From contig NZ_JAEKFH010000007.1 of assembly GCF_016650695.1 (NCBI RefSeq), positions 62,001 to 126,000 of the forward strand: 64,000 bases of DNA, written 5' to 3'. The notes under the pieces are model-generated. The model worked only from the letters and a program-made list of their open reading frames with translations. It was not told where the DNA came from and made no database searches. Below are positions 1 to 8,354 of this stretch, one piece after another. This stretch comes from Pseudomonas sp. TH41. Its GTDB lineage: Bacteria > Pseudomonadota > Gammaproteobacteria > Pseudomonadales > Pseudomonadaceae. Made by a program: the position numbers and the translations under genes. Each line of letters starts with the position of its first letter. The first letter of the stretch is position 1.

Positions 1-102
1 GCAAGCCCGCTCCCACAAGATCAAAAGATCGCAGCCTTCGGCAGCTCCTACAGAGGATCGCATTCCAATGTAGGAGCTGCCGCAGGCTGCGATCTTTTTG
101 CT
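1..102. repeat. REP/REPIN hairpin, group B, with a cut group C end
   Basis: Two inverted arms carry the motif GTAGGAGCTGCC..GGCTGCGATC in opposite orientation (about 19-53 and 68-100), separated by a short spacer. The first 17 bases are one arm of a different REP (GCAAGCCCGCTCCCACA) cut by the window edge. It lies directly after the stop of the minus-strand efflux gene. Confidence 0.8.
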
Positions 103-540
103 TTACCCTTCGCAAGACTCGCGCATCACAAGCCGCTCACGTACCACGTCATAGACCCAGTGGTAAACGTAGGTATATGGCAGGAAAAACAGCAGCACGC
201 CGATGTCCAGCAGGAACGCTTGCCACAGGCTGATGTTCAGCCACCAGGCAATCAACGGCACACCGACCGCGACCAGGCCGCCCTCAAACAGCAACGCATG
301 GACGACTCGAAGCCAGGCGTTGTGCACGATGTTGAAACGCTCAAGCACGCGGTCGAACAGGCCATTGAAGACCACGTTCCAGGCCAGCGCCAGGGCCGCG
401 ATCACGACGGTGACAACGCCCATCTCGAGCATCGGCTTGTCCATGATCCAGGCGAGCAGCGGCGTACAGATCAGGATGGCCAGCAATTCGAACCCCATGG
501 CCTGGAAAATACGTTCGGTGATGGTTTTGTTGGCGTTCAT
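103..540 (-). CDS. PACE family multidrug/biocide efflux protein
   Basis: A small inner-membrane protein of about 145 residues with four hydrophobic segments arranged as two tandem bacterial transmembrane-pair units. That is the layout of the PACE family (AceI type), which exports chlorhexidine and related biocides. The N-terminal unit begins with the typical RIFQAMGFE and the second with RVVHALLFEGG. An ATG 11 codons further upstream (573) is possible, but the family normally begins only a few residues before RI..A..FE, so the internal ATG at 540 is preferred. The divergent LysR gene starts about 90 bp away and may regulate it. The substrate is inferred from family only. Confidence 0.8.
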   Translation of the reverse strand: MNANKTITERIFQAMGFELLAILICTPLLAWIMDKPMLEMGVVTVVIAALALAWNVVFNGLFDRVLERFNIVHNAWLRVVHALLFEGGLVAVGVPLIAWWLNISLWQAFLLDIGVLLFFLPYTYVYHWVYDVVRERLVMRESCEG

Positions 541-630
541 GAGCAGAACTCCCTGAGTGACTGTGGTTGCCATGATCCGTCCTCACACCGATACTTCCTA
601 ACCAATAACCATCGATCAAGGCGATAGTTC

Positions 631-1485
631 ATGGCCTCTCAGGAAGTGTTGCAAGCTTTTGTGCAAGCGGCGACTCAAGGCTCGTTCTCCGCAGCGGCAC
701 GTAAGCTTGGCCGCAGTCAGTCGACCATCAGCGCTGCGGTCGCCAGCCTGGAGATTGACCTGAACCTGACGCTGTTCGACCGCAGCAGCCGAAAACCCAC
801 ACTCACCCCGGCCGGGCATGTGATGTTGCAACGGGCCGAAGAGATTCTGGCCGCCACCAGCCGTCTGGAGATGAGCGCCAGCCAACTGTCCCAAGGGGTT
901 GAGGCGAAGCTGACGGTGGCGATTTCCGACACCTATCAGTCCGACCGGTTCGAAGCGGCACTGAGTACCTTCGAACAGCGTTATCCGGATCTGGAACTCG
1001 AATGTTTGATCGCGGAATGCGATGACCTGGTGGCGCTGGTGCAACGGGGTCGGGCGCACGTTGCTTTCGCAGAAATGCAGGACAGTTATCCACCGGACCT
1101 GGTCAGTTCGACCGTCGAGGAACGCACGGAAATCGCCTTGTTTGTGTCCCGCGCGCATCCGCTGGCGGCGCTGAGCGGTATCGATCAGGAGGTGCTGCAA
1201 CACCATCGGGAGCTGCGTCTGGCGACCATCGTCAACCCGTATGAAAACCGCGCGAAGGGGCGCGTCTGGTCGGCGCCGAGTTACTTGATGCTGCTGGAAA
1301 TGGCCCAGGGCGGGTTTGGCTGGGCGCCGTTGCCGCGCTGGCTGGTGGGACGGTTTGATAGCGGGACGCTGGTGGAACTGGAGGTGCGCGGCTGGCCCAA
1401 ATCGGTGTTTGTCGATGCGCTGTGGTCGCGCCTGCACCCGCCGGGGCCGGCGGGGAGTTGGTTGTTGAGCAAGATGCTGGAATAG
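631..1485 (+). CDS. LysR family transcriptional regulator
   Basis: A 284-residue protein with an N-terminal winged helix-turn-helix (residues 1-60; FVQAATQGSFSAAARKLGRSQSTISAAVASLE) followed by a periplasmic-binding-like effector domain. This is the standard LysR layout, slightly shorter than the usual 300 residues. It is divergently placed from the PACE efflux gene, and LysR regulators often control a divergent neighbour, so control of that pump is a reasonable inference. The inducer cannot be read from the sequence. Confidence 0.9.
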   Translation: MASQEVLQAFVQAATQGSFSAAARKLGRSQSTISAAVASLEIDLNLTLFDRSSRKPTLTPAGHVMLQRAEEILAATSRLEMSASQLSQGVEAKLTVAISDTYQSDRFEAALSTFEQRYPDLELECLIAECDDLVALVQRGRAHVAFAEMQDSYPPDLVSSTVEERTEIALFVSRAHPLAALSGIDQEVLQHHRELRLATIVNPYENRAKGRVWSAPSYLMLLEMAQGGFGWAPLPRWLVGRFDSGTLVELEVRGWPKSVFVDALWSRLHPPGPAGSWLLSKMLE

Positions 1486-1493
1486 CGGTGTGG

Positions 1494-1574
1494 CCTTCGC
1501 GAGCAAGCCCGCTCCCACATTGGATCTTCATGGCGTCACAGATCCAATGTGGGAGCGGGCTTGCTCGCGAAGGG
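1494..1574. repeat. REPIN hairpin, group C
   Basis: A near-perfect inverted repeat: CCTTCGCGAGCAAGCCCGC on the left is mirrored on the right, and the spacer is itself palindromic (TTGGATC/GATCCAA). It sits between the convergent ends of the LysR gene and the sigma factor gene. Confidence 0.85.
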
Positions 1575-1589
1575 GCCGGCGAATTCACC

Positions 1590-2825
1590 TCACTCCAACG
1601 CCCTGAGCCGCGCCTCGATAAACCGCCGCTCGGGCACCTGCCGGGTCAATTCCAGCGCCCGTTCATACGCTGCCCTCGCCTCCTCGACCCGCCCCAATTG
1701 CCGGCAAAACTCCGCCCGCGCCGAATGCGCCAAGTGGTAATCCAGCAACTCCCCGCGCGCCAGAATGCCTTCAACCAGCGTCAACGCCGCTAACGGTCCA
1801 TCCCGTTTGGAGATCGCCGCCGCACGGTTCAACTCGATCACTGGCGAAGGCACGGCGGCCAACAGTACCTCATACAGGCCCACAATCTGCGGCCAGTCCG
1901 TCTCTCCCGCCGAAGGCGCCTCCGCATGCACCGCCGCAATGGCCGCCTGCAGGCAATAAGGCCCGAAACGCCGCGTCGTCAGCGCCTGTTCGACCAGCGC
2001 GCAGCCTTCGGTCATCATCCCGGCGTCCCACAGCGAACGGTCCTGCTCATCCAGCAGAATCAGTTCCCCGCTGGACGAGGTCCGCGCCGGGCGCCGCGAC
2101 TCGTGCAGCAGCATCAGCGCCAGTAGCCCCATCACCTCCGATTCAGGCAACAATTCCATCAACAATCGGCCGAGCCGAATCGCCTCGCGGGTCAGGTCTT
2201 CGCGGGTCAATTGCGCGCCGACGGACGCCGAGTAACCTTCGTTGAACACCAGATAGATCACCCGCAGCACACTGTCGAGGCGTTCTGGTAATTCAGCCAG
2301 GGTTGGCACTTGATAAGGGATTTTCGCGTCACGAATCTTGGCTTTGGCCCGCACGATACGCTGAGCGATGGTGGTCGGCGCCGAGAGAAACGCCCGGGCG
2401 ATTTCTTCTGTGGTCAGGTCGCAGACTTCTCGCAACGTCAATGGCACTTGGGCGTCCGCCGCGAGTGCCGGGTGGCAACAGGTGAAGATCAGTCGCAGGC
2501 GATCGTCTTCCACGTCTTCGTCACTCCAGTCAGCCTGCTCGAGCGCCTCCAGTTGAGCGATCAACATCGGCCGGGACGCGGCGAAGCGTGCGCGCCGACG
2601 CAACACATCAATGGCCTTGAAGCGTCCGGTGGACACCAACCAGGCGCGCGGGTTGTCCGGCATGCCGTCACGCTGCCAGCGCTCGATCGCGACGAAAAAT
2701 GCCTCGTGCAAGGCCTCTTCGGCGAGGTCGAAATCCCCCAGCAAACGGATCAGGGTCGCCAGAACCCGCCTCGAGTCTTCGCGGTAAACCTGCTCGACCC
2801 GCGCCCGTACCGACTCGCCAGGCAT
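1590..2825 (-). CDS. ECF42-type RNA polymerase sigma factor
   Basis: A 411-residue extracytoplasmic-function sigma factor. Sigma region 2 lies at about residues 10-75 (FDLAEEALHEAFFVAIERW...PRAWLVSTGRFKAIDVLRR) and region 4 at about 120-175 (LTLREVCDLTTEEIARAFLSAPTTIAQRIVRAKAKIR). A C-terminal extension of about 200 residues contains TPR-like helices (NRAAAISKRDGPLAAL, LGRVEEARAAYERAL). The long TPR extension plus an adjacent DGPF/YciI gene is the signature of group ECF42, which has no anti-sigma factor and is autoregulated. Its start overlaps the stop of the SRPBCC gene by one base, so the two are translationally coupled. Confidence 0.93.
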   Translation of the reverse strand: MPGESVRARVEQVYREDSRRVLATLIRLLGDFDLAEEALHEAFFVAIERWQRDGMPDNPRAWLVSTGRFKAIDVLRRRARFAASRPMLIAQLEALEQADWSDEDVEDDRLRLIFTCCHPALAADAQVPLTLREVCDLTTEEIARAFLSAPTTIAQRIVRAKAKIRDAKIPYQVPTLAELPERLDSVLRVIYLVFNEGYSASVGAQLTREDLTREAIRLGRLLMELLPESEVMGLLALMLLHESRRPARTSSSGELILLDEQDRSLWDAGMMTEGCALVEQALTTRRFGPYCLQAAIAAVHAEAPSAGETDWPQIVGLYEVLLAAVPSPVIELNRAAAISKRDGPLAALTLVEGILARGELLDYHLAHSARAEFCRQLGRVEEARAAYERALELTRQVPERRFIEARLRALE

Positions 2826-3316
2826 CAGTCCGGCATGCCTTCGGTCACCAGCGTCACCAGCCGATCGAGGCTCTGCCCCCAGCCCTCGTGAAAGCCCATG
2901 GCCTCATGAGCCTTGCGATCCTCTTCGGACCAGTGCATGGCGCGGGCGGTGTAGAGGGTTTTGCCGTTCCGGTCCTCGAGCGTCACTTCGGCGCTCATGA
3001 ACGGTTTACCCGACGGAATCCAGCCCGGGATGAAGGCATCGGTGAACACCAGCCGCTCAGGCGCGACGATCTCGAGGAACACGCCCATGGTCGGGTATTC
3101 AGCGCCGTCCGGGGCGCGCATCAGGGTTCGAAACTGGCCACCGACCCAAAGATCCATTTCGCACTCGGGGGTGGTCATCCCGTGAGGCCCCCACCACTGC
3201 ACCAGCAAGGCCGGCTCGGTCCAGGCACGGAAGACTTTGCTGCGGGGTGCGTCGATCAGACGGCTGATGGACAACCCGAATTCGCCAGGCGGTTGTTTAG
3301 ACGACTGTGGGCTCAT
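2825..3316 (-). CDS. SRPBCC (AHSA1-like) domain protein
   Basis: A 163-residue START/Bet v1-like protein of the activator-of-Hsp90 ATPase homologue family. It shows the typical opening ISRLIDAPRSKVFRAWTEPALLVQWWGPHGMTTPECEMDLWVGGQF and the closing helix EEDRKAHEAMGFHEGWGQSLDRLVTLV. It is the third gene of the ECF42 operon, between YciI and the sigma factor, and overlaps the sigma start. Members of this family bind hydrophobic ligands; the ligand here is unknown. Confidence 0.9.
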   Translation of the reverse strand: MSPQSSKQPPGEFGLSISRLIDAPRSKVFRAWTEPALLVQWWGPHGMTTPECEMDLWVGGQFRTLMRAPDGAEYPTMGVFLEIVAPERLVFTDAFIPGWIPSGKPFMSAEVTLEDRNGKTLYTARAMHWSEEDRKAHEAMGFHEGWGQSLDRLVTLVTEGMPD

Positions 3317-3343
3317 GGGTCTCTCCTGTGTTGTGATTTTAAT

Positions 3344-3688
3344 TCAGGGATTCAACTGACGAACGGGACGCACCTCGACACAGCCAACCCGGGCCGCCGG
3401 AATATTGCCGGCGACCTGGAGGGCTTCGTTGAGGTCTTTGGCATCGATCAGGTAGAAGCCGGCCAACTGCTCCTTGGTTTCGGCGAACGGTCCGTCGGTG
3501 ATCGACATTTTGCCGTTGCGCATGCGCACGGTGGTCGCGGTTTGCACCGATTCCAGCGCCTCGGCCGCAACCATCCGGCCGCTGCCCTGGATTGACTCGG
3601 CATAGGCCATGCACTCGGCGTCCTTGGGACTTTCAGGCGAGGCGTGCAATTCGCGCTCGTTGCTGTAGACCAGGCATAAATATTTCAT
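3344..3688 (-). CDS. YciI/DGPF domain protein
   Basis: A 114-residue YciI-like protein carrying the diagnostic ITDGPFAETKEQLAGFYLID (DGPF motif) in its second half. ATG 3688 is chosen because an AGGGAG lies six bases before it and MKYLCLVYSNE is the typical family start; a longer form from 3715 has no comparable signal. DGPF proteins are the hallmark partner of ECF42 sigma factors. Biochemical function is unknown; some relatives are hydrolases or small-molecule binding dimers. Confidence 0.9.
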   Translation of the reverse strand: MKYLCLVYSNERELHASPESPKDAECMAYAESIQGSGRMVAAEALESVQTATTVRMRNGKMSITDGPFAETKEQLAGFYLIDAKDLNEALQVAGNIPAARVGCVEVRPVRQLNP

Positions 3689-3768
3689 AGGGCTCTCCCT
3701 AATCGAACTGATCAACTATGGCTGCAGATAGGTGCTTTCGCGACATTCCCGACGAATCAACCCGACAG

Positions 3769-4203
3769 TCAGGGTTTCAGGTCGAACAAGGCCGTGCCGC
3801 TCACCATGTCGAACGGAGCCGACCAGTGTTCATGGACGATGCACCATTGCCCGGCGATGTTCCGATAGCAGGCCGTCACGCGCATCCAGCAGGCCTGGGT
3901 TTCACCTTTGTCGTTGGTGCCGCCGCAATGGGCCAGCCAGTGGGCGAAGGCGATGTCCTGCGACGGCACGATGCTCATTTCGTGGAACTCGAAAATATGG
4001 GGTCCCGGGCACATCGTCATGCATTCTTCCCAGTGCGCGCGATAGGCCGTCTTGCCCTTGAATTGCAGAGCCTTGACGGCGTCGAAGGAGACGATGTCGT
4101 CCGCGTACAGCGCCATGACTTTTTCCACATCCTTGGCGATGACAGCTTGGCGATAGGTTTCAACCAGGGTCTGGATTTCGGTTTGAGCGGTGAGCGCATT
4201 CAT
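3769..4203 (-). CDS. SnoaL-like / DUF4440 nuclear transport factor 2 fold protein
   Basis: A 144-residue single-domain protein of the NTF2/SnoaL-like superfamily. It opens with IQTLVETYRQAVIAKDVEKVMALYADDIVSFD and continues with YRAHWEECMTMCPGPHIFEFHEMSI and a beta-rich end (HWSAPFD). It is the first gene of the ECF42 operon, about 80 bp upstream of YciI, and is preceded by a promoter matching the ECF42 consensus. Its ligand or substrate is unknown. Confidence 0.88.
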   Translation of the reverse strand: MNALTAQTEIQTLVETYRQAVIAKDVEKVMALYADDIVSFDAVKALQFKGKTAYRAHWEECMTMCPGPHIFEFHEMSIVPSQDIAFAHWLAHCGGTNDKGETQACWMRVTACYRNIAGQWCIVHEHWSAPFDMVSGTALFDLKP

Positions 4204-4241
4204 GACGATTCTCCGAGAGGTTTATCGTGAAGACACCCTTA

Positions 4242-4268
4242 GTCGTCTGGCGAAAAGCCAAATCGACA
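4242..4268 (-). promoter_or_regulatory. Putative ECF42-dependent promoter
   Basis: Read on the minus strand, TGTCGA (4268-4263) is followed after 17 bases by CGAC (4245-4242), about 40 bp upstream of the SnoaL-like gene. Published ECF42 target promoters have TGTCGA at -35 and CGA/TC at -10, so both elements and the spacing fit. The sigma factor at the end of the operon probably transcribes its own operon from here. Confidence 0.7.
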
Positions 4269-4342
4269 GCCGAAATAAAAAAAACATGAACACAAACTCG
4301 TTAGAATCCGTGGCTCATCTCTGTTGGAAAAAGGACACTCCA

Positions 4343-4828
4343 GTGACAGCCCGACTCGTGCCTTACGAAAGCCTGAACGCGCTCCAGCGCCAGCAGGTCG
4401 AGGCCATTGAAGTTCACAAAGAACAAATCAAATTCTCCGGCGACATCCACGGGGCGTTGCACACCTTGCTGTCCAAGCCGGGCCCCGGCGTCAAAGGATT
4501 TGCCCTGCTGGCCGAAGAAGTCCCCGTCGCCTTCCTGCTGCTCAAACGCCCACCGGTATTACCGGCCTGGGCCGATGAACACAGCGCCACCTTGCATGCG
4601 CTGCAAGTCGATCACCGGGCCCAGGGCAAAGGGTATGGCAAGGCCTGCCTGCGCGCCTTGCCTGAGGTGGCGCGTCAGGCGTTTCCGGAAATAAAAGCGC
4701 TGGAGTTGTCGGTGGATGCGGACAATGCAGCCGCCATCGCGCTCTACGTAAAATTCGGCTGGGCAGACAGCGGCGAGGCCTACAAGGGCCGGATAGGCTA
4801 TGAACGGCGGATGGGGCTGGTTTTCTGA
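4343..4828 (+). CDS. GNAT family N-acetyltransferase
   Basis: A protein of about 161 residues with the acetyl-CoA binding motif A (LQVDHRAQGKGYGKACLRALPEVAR) and the motif B region (ALELSVDADNAAAIALYVKFGWADSGE). GTG 4343 is preferred because AAGGA lies seven bases upstream; an in-frame ATG at 4286 has only an A-rich leader. The long track back to 4190 would run through the divergent promoter. The acetyl acceptor is unknown. Confidence 0.85.
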   Translation: MTARLVPYESLNALQRQQVEAIEVHKEQIKFSGDIHGALHTLLSKPGPGVKGFALLAEEVPVAFLLLKRPPVLPAWADEHSATLHALQVDHRAQGKGYGKACLRALPEVARQAFPEIKALELSVDADNAAAIALYVKFGWADSGEAYKGRIGYERRMGLVF

Positions 4829-4851
4829 AGATCAACTGAAACAACCATAAA

Positions 4852-4959
4852 CCCCTGTAGGAGCGAGCTTGCTCGCGATGGACTTGAGAACAACGCGTTT
4901 ATTCAGGAAGAACGCGTTATCGTTAACGTCCATCGCGAGCAAGCTCGCTCCTACAGGGG
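4852..4959. repeat. REPIN hairpin, group A1
   Basis: Arms CCCCTGTAGGAGCGAGCTTG / CAAGCTCGCTCCTACAGGGG enclose the A1 spacer containing ACGCGTTTATTCAGG and AACGCGTTATCGTTAACGTC, which recurs in other copies of this window. It lies between two convergent acetyltransferase genes. Confidence 0.9.
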
Positions 4960-4966
4960 GTTGTGT

Positions 4967-5455
4967 TTACAGGTTCAAAATCATCTCATGCCACGCCATG
5001 CCGCCATGGTCAGACGCTGAAGGCTTGATGTAGGCAAACCCAAAACCGGCATAGAGCGGAATATGCCGTTCCTTGCACATGAGGTTGATGCTGGTTTTGT
5101 TCAACGCCCGCATCCGCTCGATGAATTCGCCCATCAAGCGTTTCGCCAAACCCTGCCCCTGATAGTCCGGATGCACCACCACCGACATGATCACCACATG
5201 CGGGCCCTTCGGGTCGTGGCCAATCAGCTCCTTGAACGCCTCGTCCGACATTTCCACCTGAAACGCCGCACCCGAGTTGATGAAACCGGCTACCACGCCG
5301 TCGACTTCGGCGACGATAAAGCCCTCGGGCCAGGTGGCAATGCGCGTGGCGATTTTCTCGCGGGTGGCGGCTTCGTCGCCTTCGTAGGCGACGGTTTCGA
5401 TGGCGTAGCAACGGTCCAGATCAGCAGGCGTGACGTGACGGATGACGGTGTTCAT
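4967..5455 (-). CDS. GNAT family N-acetyltransferase (AANAT-like)
   Basis: A 162-residue acetyltransferase starting MNTVIRHVTPADLDRCYAIE. The acetyl-CoA pyrophosphate loop is in SVVVHPDYQGQGLAKRLMGEFIERMR, and the late segment NLMCKERHIPLYAGFGFAYI resembles arylalkylamine N-acetyltransferase-like GNATs. Single gene, transcribed toward the preceding GNAT gene. The substrate cannot be deduced. Confidence 0.88.
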   Translation of the reverse strand: MNTVIRHVTPADLDRCYAIETVAYEGDEAATREKIATRIATWPEGFIVAEVDGVVAGFINSGAAFQVEMSDEAFKELIGHDPKGPHVVIMSVVVHPDYQGQGLAKRLMGEFIERMRALNKTSINLMCKERHIPLYAGFGFAYIKPSASDHGGMAWHEMILNL

Positions 5456-5496
5456 GGCAGCTCGGAATCAGCGATAAAAAGGCTGGCGATCATAAA

Positions 5497-5985
5497 TTAT
5501 TGCGCCTTGATCGGCAGCCAGATTTCCAGCACACCGGTGTTGAGCTTCGGGTTGAAGTCCTCGCTGTAGCGTTCGAACTCCGGTGCGTCTGCCGCTTGGC
5601 GTCCGGACTGCGGCAGCCAGGTTTTCCAGATGTATTGAAAGGTTTGGGGCAAGGTGTCCAGCGCGCCCTGGTGTTCGAACACCGCGTACTGCTGAGGCTG
5701 AACCTCGACCCAGCGGTATTTGTCGGGCAGGTCGTCGAGCTTGCTGATTTCGACGCCGGCGATGTATTCGAAGCCGCCCTTGCCATCCGGATTGCAGCAG
5801 ATGCCGTAGGTGACTTCGCTTTTTTGACCGGGAATTTTACCAATCTCGGGAATGAATTTATCCCAGAGCTTGGGGATACCTTCCGTTGTAGCCGTGGTAA
5901 ATCGTCCGCCAAACCCTGCAATGAGCAGGAAGTGCCCGTGTTCGAAGCGTGGCCCAGTCGGTTCGACGCCTGTTTGCTCATCCAT
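5497..5985 (-). CDS. GyrI-like / AraC effector-binding domain protein
   Basis: A protein of about 162 residues made of one GyrI-like small-molecule binding domain with two SHS2-type repeats. Typical stretches are GIPKLWDKFIPEIGKIP, YGICCNPDGKGGFEYIAGVEI, YAVFEHQGALDTLPQTFQYIWKTWLP and a closing LEIWLPI. It lacks a DNA-binding domain. ATG 5985 has CAGGAG seven bases upstream and is preferred to the start 17 codons earlier. Stand-alone proteins of this kind bind or hydrolyse hydrophobic compounds in some bacteria; here the role is unknown. Confidence 0.82.
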   Translation of the reverse strand: MDEQTGVEPTGPRFEHGHFLLIAGFGGRFTTATTEGIPKLWDKFIPEIGKIPGQKSEVTYGICCNPDGKGGFEYIAGVEISKLDDLPDKYRWVEVQPQQYAVFEHQGALDTLPQTFQYIWKTWLPQSGRQAADAPEFERYSEDFNPKLNTGVLEIWLPIKAQ

Positions 5986-6051
5986 GACTGACTCCTGGAT
6001 CAAAAAAGTGGGTTCGGCTGGGAGTATAGAAGCCAAACCCGATTCGCCCAG

Positions 6052-6714
6052 TTACAGTGCGTGCAATTGCTCGACGGCGCCCGCACCGACAAACTCGTTG
6101 TAACCCGATAGGATCACGTAGACCGCGAAATAGCAGAAGATCGCCGCCGATGTCATGTACGAGTAACGCAACAGTTTATCGCCCAACAACTTGCCGCCGT
6201 GGCTCGCCGCCAAGCACAACCCCACACACCAAAGCAGTCCGGCGCAGAAGAACCCGCTCAAGAACAACGCCGAGCTGAGCGCCCCTGCCCCGCCTGAACG
6301 CGCGATCAGAGTACCACCGACCGCAGCGAACCAGAGAATGGCGCTCGGTGAAGACATGGCCAGGAAGATCCCGCGAAAAAATTCCTTGCGGTGCGAGTTC
6401 TGCCCCACTTCCTCGGCCTGCGCCAGCACCGCTTCGTGGTGAATCGCGGAATAGATCATCTTCGCCGCGAAATACACCAGCAGCGCCGAACCACCGATCC
6501 ACAGCACCCAGCGGACGGTTTCGTACTGCAGCAAAACGGTCATGCCGGCCAGCGCCAGCACCGCGTAAATCAGGTCGCCGACACACGTCCCCAACCCCAG
6601 CGCAAAGCCTTGAAAATAGCCGCGCTGCATCGCCAGCGTTATCATCGCGATATTGGCCACGCCGATGTCCAGGCACAGCGAAAGGCTCAGCAAGAAGCCA
6701 CTGGTGAATTCCAT
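6052..6714 (-). CDS. LysE family amino-acid exporter
   Basis: A 220-residue inner-membrane protein with about six hydrophobic helices and the LysE/RhtB opening MEFTSGFLLSLSLCLDIGVANIAMITLAMQRGYFQGFALGLGTCVGDLIYAVLALAGM. The mid-helix segment FFRGIFLAMSSPSAILWFAAVGG contains the conserved proline. ATG 6714 is chosen for the AAGGAA eight bases upstream. Family members export amino acids or related molecules; the substrate is not evident. It is divergent from the aminotransferase gene. Confidence 0.9.
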   Translation of the reverse strand: MEFTSGFLLSLSLCLDIGVANIAMITLAMQRGYFQGFALGLGTCVGDLIYAVLALAGMTVLLQYETVRWVLWIGGSALLVYFAAKMIYSAIHHEAVLAQAEEVGQNSHRKEFFRGIFLAMSSPSAILWFAAVGGTLIARSGGAGALSSALFLSGFFCAGLLWCVGLCLAASHGGKLLGDKLLRYSYMTSAAIFCYFAVYVILSGYNEFVGAGAVEQLHAL

Positions 6715-6853
6715 CAACCCGTTTCCTTCGGACAAATTTGTTTACATAGTCACTGGACAGTGTGCCATACCAGCCCTTATCTTCCGCAACAGGCCACCGC
6801 AGTGGCCAGCGTCGCTCGGACGGTTCCGGGCGCTCACGTTACCCGAGGCAACA

Positions 6854-8071
6854 ATGGCTAACCCAGGTTCGCCGCGCCGCTTTGCGCGCATAGATCGACT
6901 CCCCCCTTACGTTTTCAACATCACTGCCGAGCTGAAGATGGCCGCCCGTCGTCGTGGCGAAGACATCATCGACTTCAGCATGGGCAACCCCGACGGCCCG
7001 ACACCGCCACACATCGTTGAAAAACTGGTCACCGTTGCACAACGCGAAGACACCCACGGCTACTCGACGTCCAAGGGTATTCCGCGTCTGCGTCGGGCGA
7101 TTTCCAACTGGTACAAGGATCGCTACGAGGTCGACATCGACCCGGAAACCGAAGCCATTGTCACCATCGGCTCCAAGGAGGGCCTGGCGCATTTGATGCT
7201 GGCCACCCTCGATCAGGGCGACACGGTCCTGGTGCCGAACCCAAGCTACCCGATTCACATCTACGGTGCCGTAATTGCAGGCGCCCAGGTGCGTTCGGTG
7301 CCGCTGATTCCGGGCGTGGACTTCTTCGCCGAGCTGGAAAGCGCCATTCGCGGTTCGATCCCGAAACCGAAAATGATGATCCTCGGTTTCCCCTCCAATC
7401 CCACCGCGCAGTGCGTGGAGCTGGACTTCTTCGAGCGCGTGATCGCCCTCGCCAAGCAGTACGACGTGTTGGTAGTGCACGATCTGGCCTACGCCGACAT
7501 CGTCTATGACGGCTGGAAAGCCCCGTCGATCATGCAAGTACCCGGCGCCAAGGACATCGCGGTGGAGTTTTTCACTCTATCCAAGAGCTACAACATGGCG
7601 GGCTGGCGCATCGGCTTCATGGTCGGCAACGCCGAACTGGTCAATGCCCTGGCGCGGATCAAGAGCTACCACGACTACGGCACGTTCACCCCGCTGCAGG
7701 TCGCGGCCATTGCGGCGCTGGAAGGCGATCAACAGTGCGTCAAAGACATCGCCGAACAGTATCGCCAGCGTCGCAACGTGCTGGTCAAAGGCCTGCATGA
7801 ACTGGGCTGGATGGTCGAAAACCCGAAAGCGTCGATGTACGTCTGGGCCAAGATTCCCGAGGCGTATGCGCATCTGGGCTCGCTGGAGTTCGCCAAGAAA
7901 CTGCTGGCAGAGGCCAAGGTCTGCGTCTCGCCGGGCGTGGGTTTCGGGGAATATGGGGATGATCACGTGCGCTTCGCGCTGATCGAAAACCAGGACCGGA
8001 TTCGTCAGGCCGTGCGTGGGATACGCGCGATGTTCCGGGCGGATGGGCTGGTCAGCAAAACCAACGCCTGA
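6854..8071 (+). CDS. alaC: Alanine/glutamate-pyruvate-type aminotransferase, AlaC-like
   Basis: A 405-residue class I/II PLP aminotransferase. The start MANPGSPRRFARIDRLPPYVFNITAELKMAARRRGEDIIDFSMGNPDGPTP is typical of AlaC/YfdZ. The PLP lysine is in FFTLSKSYNMAGWRIGFMVG, with the Tyr/Asp pair in VVHDLAYADIVYDG and the carboxylate-binding arginine near DHVRFALIEN. ATG 6854 is preceded by GAGG; the longer frame upstream runs into the divergent lysE leader. AlaC makes alanine from pyruvate and glutamate in the cytoplasm. Some pseudomonads place a similar gene before hom-thrC, which is not the case here. Confidence 0.88.
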   Translation: MANPGSPRRFARIDRLPPYVFNITAELKMAARRRGEDIIDFSMGNPDGPTPPHIVEKLVTVAQREDTHGYSTSKGIPRLRRAISNWYKDRYEVDIDPETEAIVTIGSKEGLAHLMLATLDQGDTVLVPNPSYPIHIYGAVIAGAQVRSVPLIPGVDFFAELESAIRGSIPKPKMMILGFPSNPTAQCVELDFFERVIALAKQYDVLVVHDLAYADIVYDGWKAPSIMQVPGAKDIAVEFFTLSKSYNMAGWRIGFMVGNAELVNALARIKSYHDYGTFTPLQVAAIAALEGDQQCVKDIAEQYRQRRNVLVKGLHELGWMVENPKASMYVWAKIPEAYAHLGSLEFAKKLLAEAKVCVSPGVGFGEYGDDHVRFALIENQDRIRQAVRGIRAMFRADGLVSKTNA

Positions 8072-8072
8072 C

Positions 8073-8150
8073 ATCTAACACCTAACACCTAACACCTAAC
8101 ACCTAACACCTAACACCTAACACCTAACACCTAACACCTAACACCTAACA
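8073..8150. repeat. 7-bp tandem repeat (ACCTAAC), 11 units
   Basis: Ten perfect copies of ACCTAAC from 8080 to 8149 follow one variant copy (ATCTAAC, 8073-8079). The array starts at the stop codon of the aminotransferase gene and runs straight into a REPIN at 8151. It is not codon-phased and looks like a slippage-expanded microsatellite. Confidence 0.97.
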
Positions 8151-8292
<142 letters not shown>

Positions 8293-8310
8293 TTTCGATT
8301 CTTCACCCAC

Positions 8311-8338
8311 AAAAAAACCGCATCGCTGCGGTTTTTTT
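8311..8338 (-). terminator. Rho-independent terminator of gntT
   Basis: A7-CCGCA-TCGC-TGCGG-T7: a perfect stem with an A run and a T run on either side, so it can act in both directions. It lies 17 bp beyond the gntT stop. Confidence 0.9.
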
Positions 8339-8354
8339 GGGTTTGGCGTTTGTG

